The notes beneath the pieces are model-generated. The model was not told the origin of the DNA and searched no databases. It saw only the letters and a list, made by a program, of their open reading frames with translations. A stretch of 64,000 nt of DNA from Saccopteryx bilineata (Eukaryota; Chordata; Mammalia; Chiroptera; Emballonuridae): the NCBI RefSeq assembly GCF_036850765.1, contig NC_089494.1:233076779-233140778 (forward strand). Direction: 5' to 3'. Within the stretch, counting starts at the first letter, position 1. Every line of letters begins with the position of its first letter. The position numbers and the translations under genes were made by a program. Shown piece by piece: positions 35,801 to 42,338 of this stretch.

Positions 35801-36587
35801 GAGAGACAGAGAGGGAGAGAGAGGAGTGAGAGAAGGGGGGAGGAGCTGGAAGCATCAACTCCCATATGTGCCTTGACCAGGCAAGCCCAGGGTTTTGAAC
35901 CGGTGACCTCAGCATTTCCAGGTCAACGCTTTATCCACTGCGCCACCACAGGTCAGGCAGGAATTCTATGTTTTATAGTATCTCATCTAATATATGAAGA
36001 AACATTCACAGAAAGGTCAAACAGCTTGCCCAGGTCATATGGCTAATTCCAAAAAAATGTACTGATAGTTTATATGATACTAGCAGCTTCCTCAGTAGGA
36101 TTTTTAGGAGTATTCATGTAATCCATGCAAAGCACTTAGCTCAGTGAAGCACTTAGCTCAGTGAGTCGCGTCAAGTTTATGCCATAATCAATGAATGTGT
36201 TACTGACTTCACAAAAGAGTCAACACCTGCAGAGACTTGTCCAAGGTGACACTGGGGAGCGGTGGGGCCTTCCGAAACCTCAGGGCACGCGCGCTCTCCG
36301 CCCCGCCCCCTTTACAGAATCGCGCCCTGGTAGTCCTAGGGAGCCCTTCTCATCTCCAAATTTGCAAGCAGCAGCCTCCCAATTTTTAATACCTGCCTAA
36401 TAAGAAACTAAGGAGCGGTCACCTTGAGCTCTGCAGAGCTGTAGAGCCTGTCCAGAGCCCAGGAGTCGCCAGCAGCCCCGCGGGTCCGCACGCGGAGAGG
36501 CCAGGGCAGCCTCCAACCCGTAGCCCGCGGGACCCACGCGGCGAGCGCGCGGCCGCGCCACCAGCCCCGACCCGCAAAAGCCCACAT
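14737..36587 (-). CDS. GUF1: Mitochondrial translation factor GUF1 (EF4/LepA), complete, 17 coding exons
   Basis: GUF1 is the mitochondrial homologue of bacterial LepA/EF4, a ribosome-dependent GTPase of the matrix that aids protein synthesis under stress. Joined exons (high to low): 36423-36587, 34363-34474, 34059-34207, 33702-33782, 32325-32402, 31482-31565, 28072-28136, 27330-27533, 25486-25625, 24040-24163, 23558-23690, 22626-22769, 21055-21188, 19972-20073, 18282-18401, 16219-16255, 14737-14874. They total 2010 bp, 669 residues plus TAA, the expected family length. All introns are GT-AG and every phase closes. Visible motifs: Arg/Trp-rich mitochondrial presequence (1-37), G1 AHVDHGKST (75-83), RGIT (114-117), DTPG (140-143), NKID (194-197), SAK (225-227), and the LepA C-terminal domain at the end. 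The frame is intact. The start is the first ATG in the CpG island that splices in frame to exon 2. Confidence 0.97.
15221..15812. repeat. 63-66-bp minisatellite in GUF1 intron 16, split by a hAT insertion
   Basis: The unit AGGGTTTAGAGACAGCCTTC followed by ATCACCTGATTCTCATAATA recurs with the GGG of each start at 15231, 15294 and 15359; the interrupted unit resumes at 15699 and the last starts at 15763. About four unit equivalents, few differences, period 63-66 bp. Each unit carries CAGGTGATG on the GUF1 sense strand. Confidence 0.9.
15369..15698. mobile_element. 330-bp non-autonomous hAT element
   Basis: Begins CAGGGGTCCCCAAACTTTTT and ends with its inverse (AGTTTGGGGACCCCTG). A perfect 8-bp duplication GTTTAGAG lies at 15361-15368 and 15699-15706. 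Non-coding; it interrupts the minisatellite. Confidence 0.93.
16219..16255 (-). CDS. GUF1: GUF1 exon 16, 37-bp microexon (residues 612-624)
   Basis: Encodes [12 protein letters not shown] after completing Thr; TTTTACAG acceptor and GTACGT donor. Needed to link exon 15 to exon 17 in frame (2 + 37 = 39 bases) and too short for ORF detection. Confidence 0.93.
16755..16871. mobile_element. 117-bp SPIN-like hAT miniature element
   Basis: Left end CAGCAGTTCTCAACTGG, right end GTCGCGACCCACAGGTTGAG then AACCGCTT; GGCTTTAGGCGACCC is repeated inside. 8-bp duplication ATCTAAGC at 16747-16754 and 16872-16879. Confidence 0.85.
16954..17316 (-). mobile_element. VES-like SINE in GUF1 intron 15, same strand as the gene
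   Basis: Complete head (ends GGCCAGGGCC at 17316), body and tail on the minus strand. TGTATGTAT(A/T)CTTTAT-like duplications flank it. Confidence 0.9.
17380..18281 (-). other. GUF1 intron 15, remainder
   Basis: No further element is recognised between the SINE and exon 15; AT-rich intronic sequence. Confidence 0.6.
18282..18401 (-). CDS. GUF1: GUF1 exon 15 (residues 572-612)
   Basis: [20 protein letters not shown] to SKIIARE plus split Thr; the [13 protein letters not shown] segment is typical of the LepA C-terminal domain. Two oppositely oriented SINEs flank it. Confidence 0.96.
18619..19327. mobile_element. Non-autonomous hAT element with nested SINE (GUF1 intron 14)
   Basis: Left end CAGTGGTAGTCAACCTGGTC, right end AAAAAGGTTGACTACCCCTG. 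Subterminal GTGGGCGTT/GTGGGCGG motifs recur near both ends. The flanks CATTAGAG (18611) and CATTAAAG (19328) are an 8-bp duplication with one mismatch. Original length without the SINE is about 350 bp. Confidence 0.88.
18753..19101 (+). mobile_element. VES-like SINE nested in the hAT element
   Basis: Head GGCCCTGGCTGGTTGGCTCGG, B box GGGTTCGATTCCCGG, tail CAACTTCAGAAAAATAC plus poly(A). ATTTATTCT duplicated on both sides. Antisense to GUF1. Confidence 0.93.
19340..19971 (-). other. GUF1 intron 14, remainder
   Basis: Only a short T run near 19749 stands out; no other element recognised. Confidence 0.6.
19972..20073 (-). CDS. GUF1: GUF1 exon 14 (residues 538-572)
   Basis: [20 protein letters not shown], then [13 protein letters not shown] plus split Lys. 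Start of the LepA-specific C-terminal part. Confidence 0.96.
20560..20690 (+). mobile_element. MIR 3' fragment in GUF1 intron 13
   Basis: GGATGAAATGAGTTGATACA then TGTAAGCACTTGAGCAGTAC follow the MIR 3' half. The rest of this intron shows nothing recognisable. Confidence 0.55.
21055..21188 (-). CDS. GUF1: GUF1 exon 13 (residues 494-538)
   Basis: [20 protein letters not shown] to SLSSGYA plus split Ser. Domain V-like region. Confidence 0.96.
21323..21728 (-). mobile_element. Long-body bat SINE with repeated inner segments
   Basis: Minus-strand tRNA-like head ends at 21728. The inner region has several related AGCAACCTTGGG/AGTGACTTTTGGG segments, as in the copies at 32850 and 49801, then the GATGCTTCTCATCTCT end and a T-rich tract. 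Confidence 0.87.
21735..21790 (+). mobile_element. 5'-truncated long-body SINE fragment
   Basis: GTCAAGGCACATGTGAGAAA, then GCAATCAATAAAGAACTAAGG match the 3' part of the long-body SINE, in opposite orientation to the adjacent copy. Confidence 0.7.
21800..22625 (-). other. GUF1 intron 12, remainder
   Basis: AT-rich; a TATCTATATCTATCTC simple stretch lies at about 22435-22480. Nothing else recognised. Confidence 0.6.
22626..22769 (-). CDS. GUF1: GUF1 exon 12 (residues 446-493)
   Basis: [20 protein letters not shown], then [20 protein letters not shown] (start of the domain V-like region) to TLCQ. 48 codons, phase 0. Confidence 0.97.
22770..23557 (-). other. GUF1 intron 11
   Basis: AT-rich intron with a short ACACACAC run near 23505; no mobile element recognised. 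Confidence 0.6.
23558..23690 (-). CDS. GUF1: GUF1 exon 11 (residues 401-445)
   Basis: [20 protein letters not shown], highly conserved in LepA proteins, to SSAKLIK. Confidence 0.97.
24040..24163 (-). CDS. GUF1: GUF1 exon 10 (residues 360-401)
   Basis: [20 protein letters not shown] to LALGAGW plus split Arg. Corresponds to the EF-G-like domain III. Confidence 0.96.
24275..24456 (-). mobile_element. Short-type bat SINE in GUF1 intron 9
   Basis: Minus strand: GGCCTGACCTGTGATAGTGC head, GGGTTCAAAGCCCTGGCC, AAGGTGCATACAGGGAGCAA and a CT-rich tail. Diverged. Confidence 0.8.
24460..25485 (-). other. GUF1 intron 9, remainder
   Basis: No recognised element. An 89-codon open frame at 24855-25124 has no family resemblance I can see and is not called. 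Confidence 0.55.
25486..25625 (-). CDS. GUF1: GUF1 exon 9 (residues 313-360)
   Basis: [20 protein letters not shown] to KPMVFAG; domain II of the factor. Phase 2 in, phase 1 out. Confidence 0.97.
25626..26655 (-). other. GUF1 intron 8, downstream half
   Basis: Unremarkable AT-rich sequence up to the hAT miniature element at 26664; only this element is recognised in the intron. Confidence 0.6.
26664..26985. mobile_element. 322-bp hAT miniature element, deletion derivative of the 41.6-kb family
   Basis: Starts CAGGGGTCGGGAACCTATGG and ends CCAAAAAGGTTCTCAACCCC then TG. Perfect 8-bp duplication CACTATAT at 26656-26663 and 26986-26993. About 245 bp match the left end, and about 80 bp the right end, of the large element at 41628-44476, with the transposase region absent. 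Confidence 0.95.
27330..27533 (-). CDS. GUF1: GUF1 exon 8 (residues 245-313)
   Basis: [20 protein letters not shown] opens the beta-barrel domain II; ends NEQPTHK plus a split leucine codon. Longest GUF1 exon, 204 bp. Confidence 0.97.
27540..28071 (-). other. GUF1 intron 7
   Basis: AT-rich, with an A-rich run near 27549; no element recognised. Confidence 0.6.
28072..28136 (-). CDS. GUF1: GUF1 exon 7 (residues 224-245)
   Basis: [20 protein letters not shown], including the G5 SAK motif. 65 bp, donor GTGAGT after a run of five C. Confidence 0.95.
28385..28560 (+). mobile_element. MIR fragment
   Basis: GTATGACTTTGACCTATACT, then TCTCAAGGTTGTTGTATAGA, in MIR order with high divergence. Confidence 0.5.
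28720..28945. mobile_element. MER5A-like hAT-Charlie fossil with poly-C run
   Basis: CACTGTAGGATGCTTTACAG, CATCCGTGGAATCTCACCTA, CCACTAGCACCC, TCCTCCAGACATTGCCAAAC and TGAGAACCACTACTCTAGA follow MER5A order. A 17-base C run occupies 28820-28836. Confidence 0.75.
29000..30610 (+). mobile_element. Degenerate L2 LINE, 3' portion, in GUF1 intron 6
   Basis: Pyrimidine-rich sequence with L2 landmarks: CCTTTACAGCTGCTCTTTCC, AGAGAGGCCTTCCCTAAGT, and near the end GTTTACTGCTGTGCCCCTAG then AAGCATCTGAATGAATTT. No coding frame survives. The left boundary is approximate. Confidence 0.62.
30620..31481 (-). other. GUF1 intron 6, remainder
   Basis: No element recognised. Confidence 0.55.
31482..31565 (-). 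CDS. GUF1: GUF1 exon 6 (residues 196-223)
   Basis: [20 protein letters not shown] to DECIK. Completes NKID. 28 codons, phase 0. Confidence 0.96.
31566..32324 (-). other. GUF1 intron 5
   Basis: No mobile element recognised in this AT-rich intron. Confidence 0.55.
32325..32402 (-). CDS. GUF1: GUF1 exon 5 (residues 170-195)
   Basis: [20 protein letters not shown] to VINK; the last two residues start the NKID base-recognition motif. Phase 0 at both ends. Confidence 0.96.
32850..33231 (-). mobile_element. Long-body bat SINE in GUF1 intron 4
   Basis: Minus-strand head ends CAGCCTGACC at 33231; inner tandem AGCAACCTTGGG-like segments and a (GTTTT)n tail on the + strand. CTGAGTATG/CTGAATATG flank it. 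Confidence 0.88.
33240..33701 (-). other. GUF1 intron 4, rest
   Basis: No element recognised. Confidence 0.55.
33702..33782 (-). CDS. GUF1: GUF1 exon 4 (residues 143-169)
   Basis: Completes DTPG and reads [18 protein letters not shown] to VVDANE. 27 codons, phase 0 at both ends. Switch II region. Confidence 0.97.
34059..34207 (-). CDS. GUF1: GUF1 exon 3 (residues 93-142)
   Basis: [20 protein letters not shown], then [10 protein letters not shown] (switch I threonine) and ends NLIDTP, the first part of the G3 motif. Confidence 0.97.
34363..34474 (-). CDS. GUF1: GUF1 exon 2 (residues 56-93)
   Basis: Starts [16 protein letters not shown] and carries the P-loop AHVDHGKST, then [18 protein letters not shown] acceptor, GTATTT donor. 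Confidence 0.97.
34475..35640 (-). other. GUF1 intron 1, part without repeats
   Basis: AT-rich; short A tracts only (for example near 34865). No gene or element recognised. Confidence 0.6.
35640..36055 (-). mobile_element. MIR, antisense, interrupted by a SINE
   Basis: CTCAGCGCTTCTTATATTC before and CAAACAGCTTGCCCAGGTCA after the SINE at 35745 are consecutive parts of antisense MIR. Confidence 0.6.
35745..35958 (-). mobile_element. Short-type bat SINE inside MIR
   Basis: Minus strand: GCCTGACCTGTGGTGGCGCAG head, GGTTCAAAACCCTGGGCTTG, CAAGGCACATATGGGAGTTG, CT-rich tail. Both flanks carry AGGAATTCTATGTTT. Confidence 0.93.
36130..36163. repeat. 17-bp perfect tandem duplication
   Basis: AAGCACTTAGCTCAGTG occurs at 36130-36146 and again at 36147-36163; the unit resembles the MIR 3' region. 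Confidence 0.9.
36423..36587 (-). CDS. GUF1: GUF1 coding exon 1 (residues 1-55)
   Basis: ATG at 36587-36585 in the CpG island; reads MWAFAGRGW..., Arg-rich with no acidic residue before residue 41, a typical mitochondrial presequence. It continues [15 protein letters not shown] and ends AAG before the GTGACC donor. A longer ORF in another frame (MGFCGSG...) does not join exon 2 in frame. Confidence 0.93.
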
Positions 36588-36807
36588 TCCCCCGGATGAC
36601 GGATGTGTCAGGGGAGGACCCCGGGACGCGACGGCGCCATCCCCAGCCGCTCGGTATTCTCCAAAACGCCGCGGCTGAGGGCCGGCGAAAAGAATTCAGA
36701 CTTTCTGAAACCGAGGGGGCGAGATGTTGCGGGGAGCGCAGCCGACGAGCGGACCCACCGGAACGCCGTAGAAAAAGCTCCGCACGCTTACGTTTGTACG
36801 TCGAACT

Positions 36808-36819
36808 ACGTCATGACGT
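36808..36819. promoter_or_regulatory. Palindromic CRE-half-site pair
   Basis: ACGTCATGACGT is a perfect 12-bp palindrome made of two inverted CRE/ATF half-sites, about 220 bp upstream of the GUF1 ATG. Confidence 0.5.
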
Positions 36820-36849
36820 TAGCGTGCTTCCGCGCAAGGGTGTAGGCAG

Positions 36850-36857
36850 TCACGTGA
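36850..36857. promoter_or_regulatory. E-box TCACGTGA
   Basis: Perfect 8-bp palindrome, the core bound by USF and MiT/TFE factors, about 265 bp upstream of the GUF1 ATG. Binding is inferred. Confidence 0.45.
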
Positions 36858-36961
36858 AGGGGAAGTACAGTTTTAATTATGTTCAGCGTGAGGTTGGGAT
36901 ATACGTTGGTATCCTGAGGGATTCTAAATACATTGTCCATGTTGTCAGTGATTATTGCTAG

Positions 36962-39900
36962 TGTTTTAATGCATCTAGCGGTAAAATGATTGCAGTGTAC
37001 CTAGGAAGGTTTTGACCAGAAGTGAAGGTGGGGGAAAGTAACACTCTGAATGCCCTATTGACTCGATTATCATCAAGTTTCGAATTCAACAAATGTTTCC
37101 GTTGCAGAGGGCAGAGCTCTGGCCAAGTAAGGTGAAGGATAATGATAAGGAAATGAGATCTGTATACCAATTCTATCGTCTGTCTCCCCCAACTCCCTTG
37201 GGATTTTCTGAAGTAGCTCCAGTTTGGTGCAGAGGACAGAGATAGCAATAACTGTGTTCAGTTTATTATTGCATTGTGTCTAGTTTGTTCTTAGAACTGC
37301 TAAAAATTAATAACAGTACCGTGCTTGATAACGCCAGTAATTGCTACTGTCACTGTGGTTAGAAAATCAACTTAAAAGCTACCTTAAAATGCAATCAACA
37401 CAATAAGAAAAAAGACTAAACGTGATCTGCTTTGCATAGAGTTGTCCCTTTTTAAAATAAAAAACACCAACATTTTGCTGAAAACATAAAGGGTATGAGG
37501 TACCTTTAGTTATGTCATATCTAGAACATGGCCTATCACATCGGATCCTCTCTTGGAGTACTCGGTTTTCAGACCTTCTATTACTAGACAATCCACTACC
37601 TTCTAAAACAGAATCTTGGGTGTCTTTGAAAATTAGGAGCTTCTTTATTTCTTGGCATAGGTAGTTATTTATAGGAAGAGATCTTGATTGATTCCACTTT
37701 GCTCACTATTTGACCATCTGTCTAATGAAGCTGCGGTTGTTGTGATTTATGTTCTTCCATATCAAAATCCCCATTTTAGCCTCCAAGAAATCAGGTAATA
37801 TGCTTGGTGCTGATGGCCTTGCATTTCCCATTTCCTCTTTATTTTCAGATCTTAATTACTTCCTGCCTTTTTCTTTACCTCTCAGAGGTGGGTTCATAAG
37901 AGTTTTCTGTTTATGTGGTAAGAAGTACATTTAGTGCTGCTTCTAAGTTGTTGCCATTATCTTTAAGAGCTTGGCGTCATGCTTCCTTCTAAAGCCTATT
38001 TCTGTTCTGTACTTCATGGCCTTCTCATCAACCAGTTCTCTATAGACACTTTAATGTTTCCCCTCTAATCAGTTGATATTTCTTTCTGTAAAACTTCCCT
38101 ATTACAGTTACCAGCTCTACTTCTTCAATATACATTTTCACTGGGTGCCTCTTGTCCCTGACCCTGCCAATGGCAGCACAGGGGTCAGGAGACAGATCCC
38201 AGTATGCCAGAACCATATTAGCAGCACCCTTCATCCCAGTCTCATTAAGCTCCAATTTCCCTTCACCATGTTTTCTTTTACCTGTTTTCCTTTCCATTGG
38301 GATTGACTTTCTCTAAATATATGTCAGAACATAGGAGCAGGTGGCAGGAATATTTCACTGATACTTACAAAAGCAGCATCCTGACAGTAGAGAGATAGCT
38401 GCTCTTTCTCTATTTAATGTAAAACTTACTTCTCCAAAGATCTTGAACCTTACTATTTCTTTTCATATAAGTGGTCTATTCTTCTACATGAATAAAAAAT
38501 GTGATGGTCAGAAATAATTTTCTCACTATAGACGCACCCATTTTGTCACAGAAACTTGCCCAGATTCTAGAAGCAGGTTAATCCCAAGGATTAGTTTTTC
38601 ACATTTTGCAGTATGTATCTTTTTATAAACCCCCACCAGTATTTTTCTAGGGATTGTCAGGCAACTTTCTAGACAAGTGCCATTTTAAACTAGATATCCA
38701 ACAATTTGTTTTAAAAAGAAAATAAAATTATATTCAAAATATTATTTTACTCTGTATATTGTAATATTGTTACACTGTACACTACTTTCCCTAGCTCATG
38801 TTTGTAAACAAAAACATAAATACTGCCAATAGAGAGTTATCCTTAAAAAAGTTCTTCTCTATCAAAGCAACACTTGAGTAAATGTTTCATTAAGTTAAAA
38901 TTCTAAGCTTTAAGTAGTTAGTGAGATCCTAGTGCCAAAAAAAGATGGAGCTATTGTCTTAATAGAATTAAGACAGAATTATAGAATTATAGAAATATTG
39001 ACAACTAGTCATTTTTTCCAAACTGCTGTAACTACTTTAACACACTGAATATAATAAATTATTCAAATAAGACTTGAAATGCCTCAAAAAAATCTTAATA
39101 GTCATATAATTTGCAAAGGTATAACTTATGGACAGAGCATTGGGAAAAATTTCGCCTTTCATTGCTAAACTATATATAATCAATATATATTTTCATATTT
39201 ACTAACTGGTATCTATGGGAGTTTGGTCAAAATAATAAATGGCATGTTGGCAATAAAGGTCAGTCTTAACCTATTATTAGAAATTTTACTTATTAAAAAG
39301 TAAAATATGAATTCCAAAGAAACATTTTATGTTTAATCACAATCTGTTTACATGACACAGAATTTGAAAATACTCTTCCCCCACCTTCTTTTTGGTAAAA
39401 TAGATTTTTCATATACATTTATGTATATAGTATGAAAATAAAGTTCACTAAAAAATATTTATGTGCTGCATGACTGTAAATAAGAAACACAGAGTAAATA
39501 AGAGACAGAAACATCTATTATTGATCCAAGTTTGTTTTCACCTAGGAACATAATCATGATAGACAACTTTCTAGGTATTTACTATTTACCCTACTGTGTT
39601 CATTGCTCCTGTTGCAAAATCCTGTCTAATACTCACATTTGATGCACCTATGTAAACTATATATATGTATTGGTTAATAATTTAGATATATTGTGAAACA
39701 TATAGAAAGATAAAATTCAGTTGATTAGATAAAGAGAATATCAGTAGTCCCTAAGAGTTAGGTATAAATTTTATTCTGATCTATAAATGAGTGAACTGAG
39801 AATCTATGTGGTTAGATAACTTGTGGAAGAATTTTACAACTCCTTGGGGAGATTTTCTATAAAAATTAGTGATTAAGTGTGCTAAATGTATATAAATTGG

Positions 39901-41619
39901 ATTTGTTATTACATTTTGAAATAATTATAACAATATGCTTACTAAGCATGTACAACTCAACTACTGCTCACACCAACTTTCATAACTTCAGGTGCAAATT
40001 ATGTTTTTACTAACATTTAGTTATTATCAAACTAAAAACTTCGTAAGTGTTCAGTAACAATTTTTTTAGATTCCAGTATTTTCAAAGACAAAAGTGAAAG
40101 CAATAAGAATAGCCAAATTAAAAGTCAAAGATAATTATAGTATTAATGAAGGAAAACATTGTTTATTTTATTTTATTCTATTCTGGGTATAGAAGACAGT
40201 AAGCTATTTAAAATCCATGCATTCAAACAGAATTTTATGCTCATTTTTATGTGACTATGTAATAATACTCAGGGCCACAGTTTCAAACTCATAAAAGAGA
40301 AGCAGCATAGTCTTTAAAGGTCAGACAATCAGGAACATCTCTTATGTGGAATTAACAAAAAGGCCATGGAGAGAATATGGCCAAAATGCATTAAAAAAGA
40401 GTAATGGAACACAAAATGTATTGTATTTTTTTCTGTCCTAATATGAGTAGTATTTTAAGGTACAATGGAATCAATGTACATTAAATTGCAATGCAGATTG
40501 CCATAATAAATAATTACTATCTAAACACTGGTAACAAATAACACATTTCTCTGTCAGCAGAGATAGAAATTGATAACATTTTCTCTTGGTTCATTGGCAG
40601 CTTCATTCAGCTGAAAGATATGTCTTGGAGTTTGTGAATAAATATTATTTAGTGTTTGCAAATAGGTACATTCTTAACACCAGTACTGTGGACAGCCATA
40701 GGTAGTCTTTTGGAAGAAACAGTCTGAATAATGAAAGGCAACTGGGCTGAATGAAAGAATTATTGCTCAAAACTGGGTTCACCACCTGCTAGGTGCGTGA
40801 CTTTACACAAGTCATTTAGCCACTCTTAGCCTCCATTTTTATATCACAGATTGTAATAATGAATATCATATTTTATATGATTCTTAGGTTGATACAAGCC
40901 AGTTGAAATATAGGGTTCTGAAAATGCAAAATTAAAAATAGTTGTCATTTATGCATTATCTAGCCATTCATTCATTCTTTGAAACAGGGCAAATTGTTTC
41001 AAATATAGCCATTGATCTGCTCACAATCTCTTCAAAACTTTCCAGGTCACTAAAGGGTATCTAAGAAATTACAGATGGAGATAATTTTCCTTATTTCCAC
41101 GGCTAACTGCAGTCAGAAACTACAGAAGAAAGTTTTAAATTATTTTAGCAAGTCACTGTGCCATTAAAGATATACTTATACAGTCTTTATTATGTAAACT
41201 TTATTACTGCTCTCTATCAATATGTTACTTTAAAGCGGGTATTTCACTTATGAGTGAATAATTACAAACAGAGGTCTAAGGGCAAGAATCTAGTAGCTTA
41301 TCCCAGGGTGATTGTAGTGGAGATAGAATCAGTTAATGGGATATATATTTTAGAGACAGAATCAATAGAATTCATTGAAGGATTAGATGAATGCTGACTT
41401 GAGTGAGTGGTTTATGATTTTATAGTATGGAATGGAGAAGGGAACATTGGATTGGGGAGGGTAGAGATTAAAAAAATCAATTTGGATTATAAGGTTGAAA
41501 TGTCTATGAAATATCAAATATATTCTCTGGAGCCATGAAGCAATGTGAGGGCTGCATATGTAACTTCAGGAACTGAGTATATACAGATGGTCTGTAAAGC
41601 TAGAATATGTTTGAGATCA
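36962..41619. other. Intergenic/upstream region between GUF1 and YIPF7
   Basis: No coding exon is recognised. Only a MIR fragment at about 40765 stands out. A non-coding first exon of YIPF7 could lie here or up to 50.5 kb but cannot be picked out. Confidence 0.5.
40765..40905 (+). mobile_element. MIR fragment
   Basis: AACTGGGTTCACCACCTGCT, then ACACAAGTCATTTAGCCACT and a TAATAATGAATATCAT segment, in MIR order. Confidence 0.6.
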
Positions 41620-41739
41620 CTTTAGGACAGGGGTCAGGAACCTATGCCTCAGGAGCCAGATGTGGCTCTTTTGATGGCTGCATCTGGCTTGCAGACAAAT
41701 CTTTAATAAAAAAAATAATAACGTTAAGAATATAAAACA

Positions 41740-42115
41740 GGCCCTGGCTGGTTGGCTCAGTGGTAGAGCATCGGCCTGGCGTGCGGGGGACCTGGGTTCA
41801 ATTCCCGGCCAGGGCACATAGGAGAAGCGCCCATTTGCTTCTCCACCCCCCCTCCTTCCTCTCTGTCTCTCTCTTCCCCTCCCGCAGCCAAGGCTCCATT
41901 GGAGCAAAGATGGCCCAGGCGCTGGGGATGGCTACTTGGCCTCTGCCCCAGGCGCTAGAGTGGCTCTGGTTGCGGCAGAGCGATGCCCCGGAGGGGCAGA
42001 GCATCGCCCCTGGTGGGCGTGCCGGGTGGATCCCGGTCGGGCGCACGCGGGAGTCTGTCTGACTGTCTCTCCCCGTTTCCAGCTTCAGAAAAAATACAAA
42101 AAAAAAAAAAAAAGA
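41740..42115 (+). mobile_element. VES-like SINE nested in the hAT transposon
   Basis: GGCCCTGGCTGGTTGGCTCAG head, GGGTTCAATTCCCGG B box, CAGCTTCAGAAAAAATAC tail and long poly(A). Perfect 15-bp duplication TAAGAATATAAAACA at 41725-41739 and 42116-42130. It inserted after the hAT element. Confidence 0.97.
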
Positions 42116-42338
42116 TAAGAATATAAAACATTCTCATGTATTATAATCCATTCATTTCCTACCACTCATGTTTATGGTTGCGGGTGGCTGGAGCCAATCA
42201 CAGCTGTCCTCTGGGACAACACTAAATTTTTAGTGGATAATGCGTAAGGTACATGGGTCATTGTGAGGTCAGGAAGAACTTCCTCCTTTTAATCAAGTAG
42301 TCAGCTAGCTAATTGCAGAAATCCTTTGGACGAAGAAG

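Larger units (their letters stand above)
36270..36840. promoter_or_regulatory. CpG island, GUF1 promoter
   Basis: The only GC- and CpG-rich block in the window (many CGCG, CCGCGG, GCGGCGAG words). It covers GUF1 exon 1 and its upstream region, as expected for a housekeeping promoter without a TATA box. Confidence 0.88.

Noticed and set aside
36397..36585. MGFCGSG... open frame as the GUF1 N terminus
   Set aside because: It is out of frame with exon 2; the MWAFAGRGW frame starting at 36587 joins exon 2 correctly and looks like a mitochondrial presequence.
36596..36961. 121-codon open frame divergent from GUF1
   Set aside because: CpG-island composition makes stops rare; no recognisable domain and no good evidence for a start. 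A divergent transcript remains possible but is not supported as protein.
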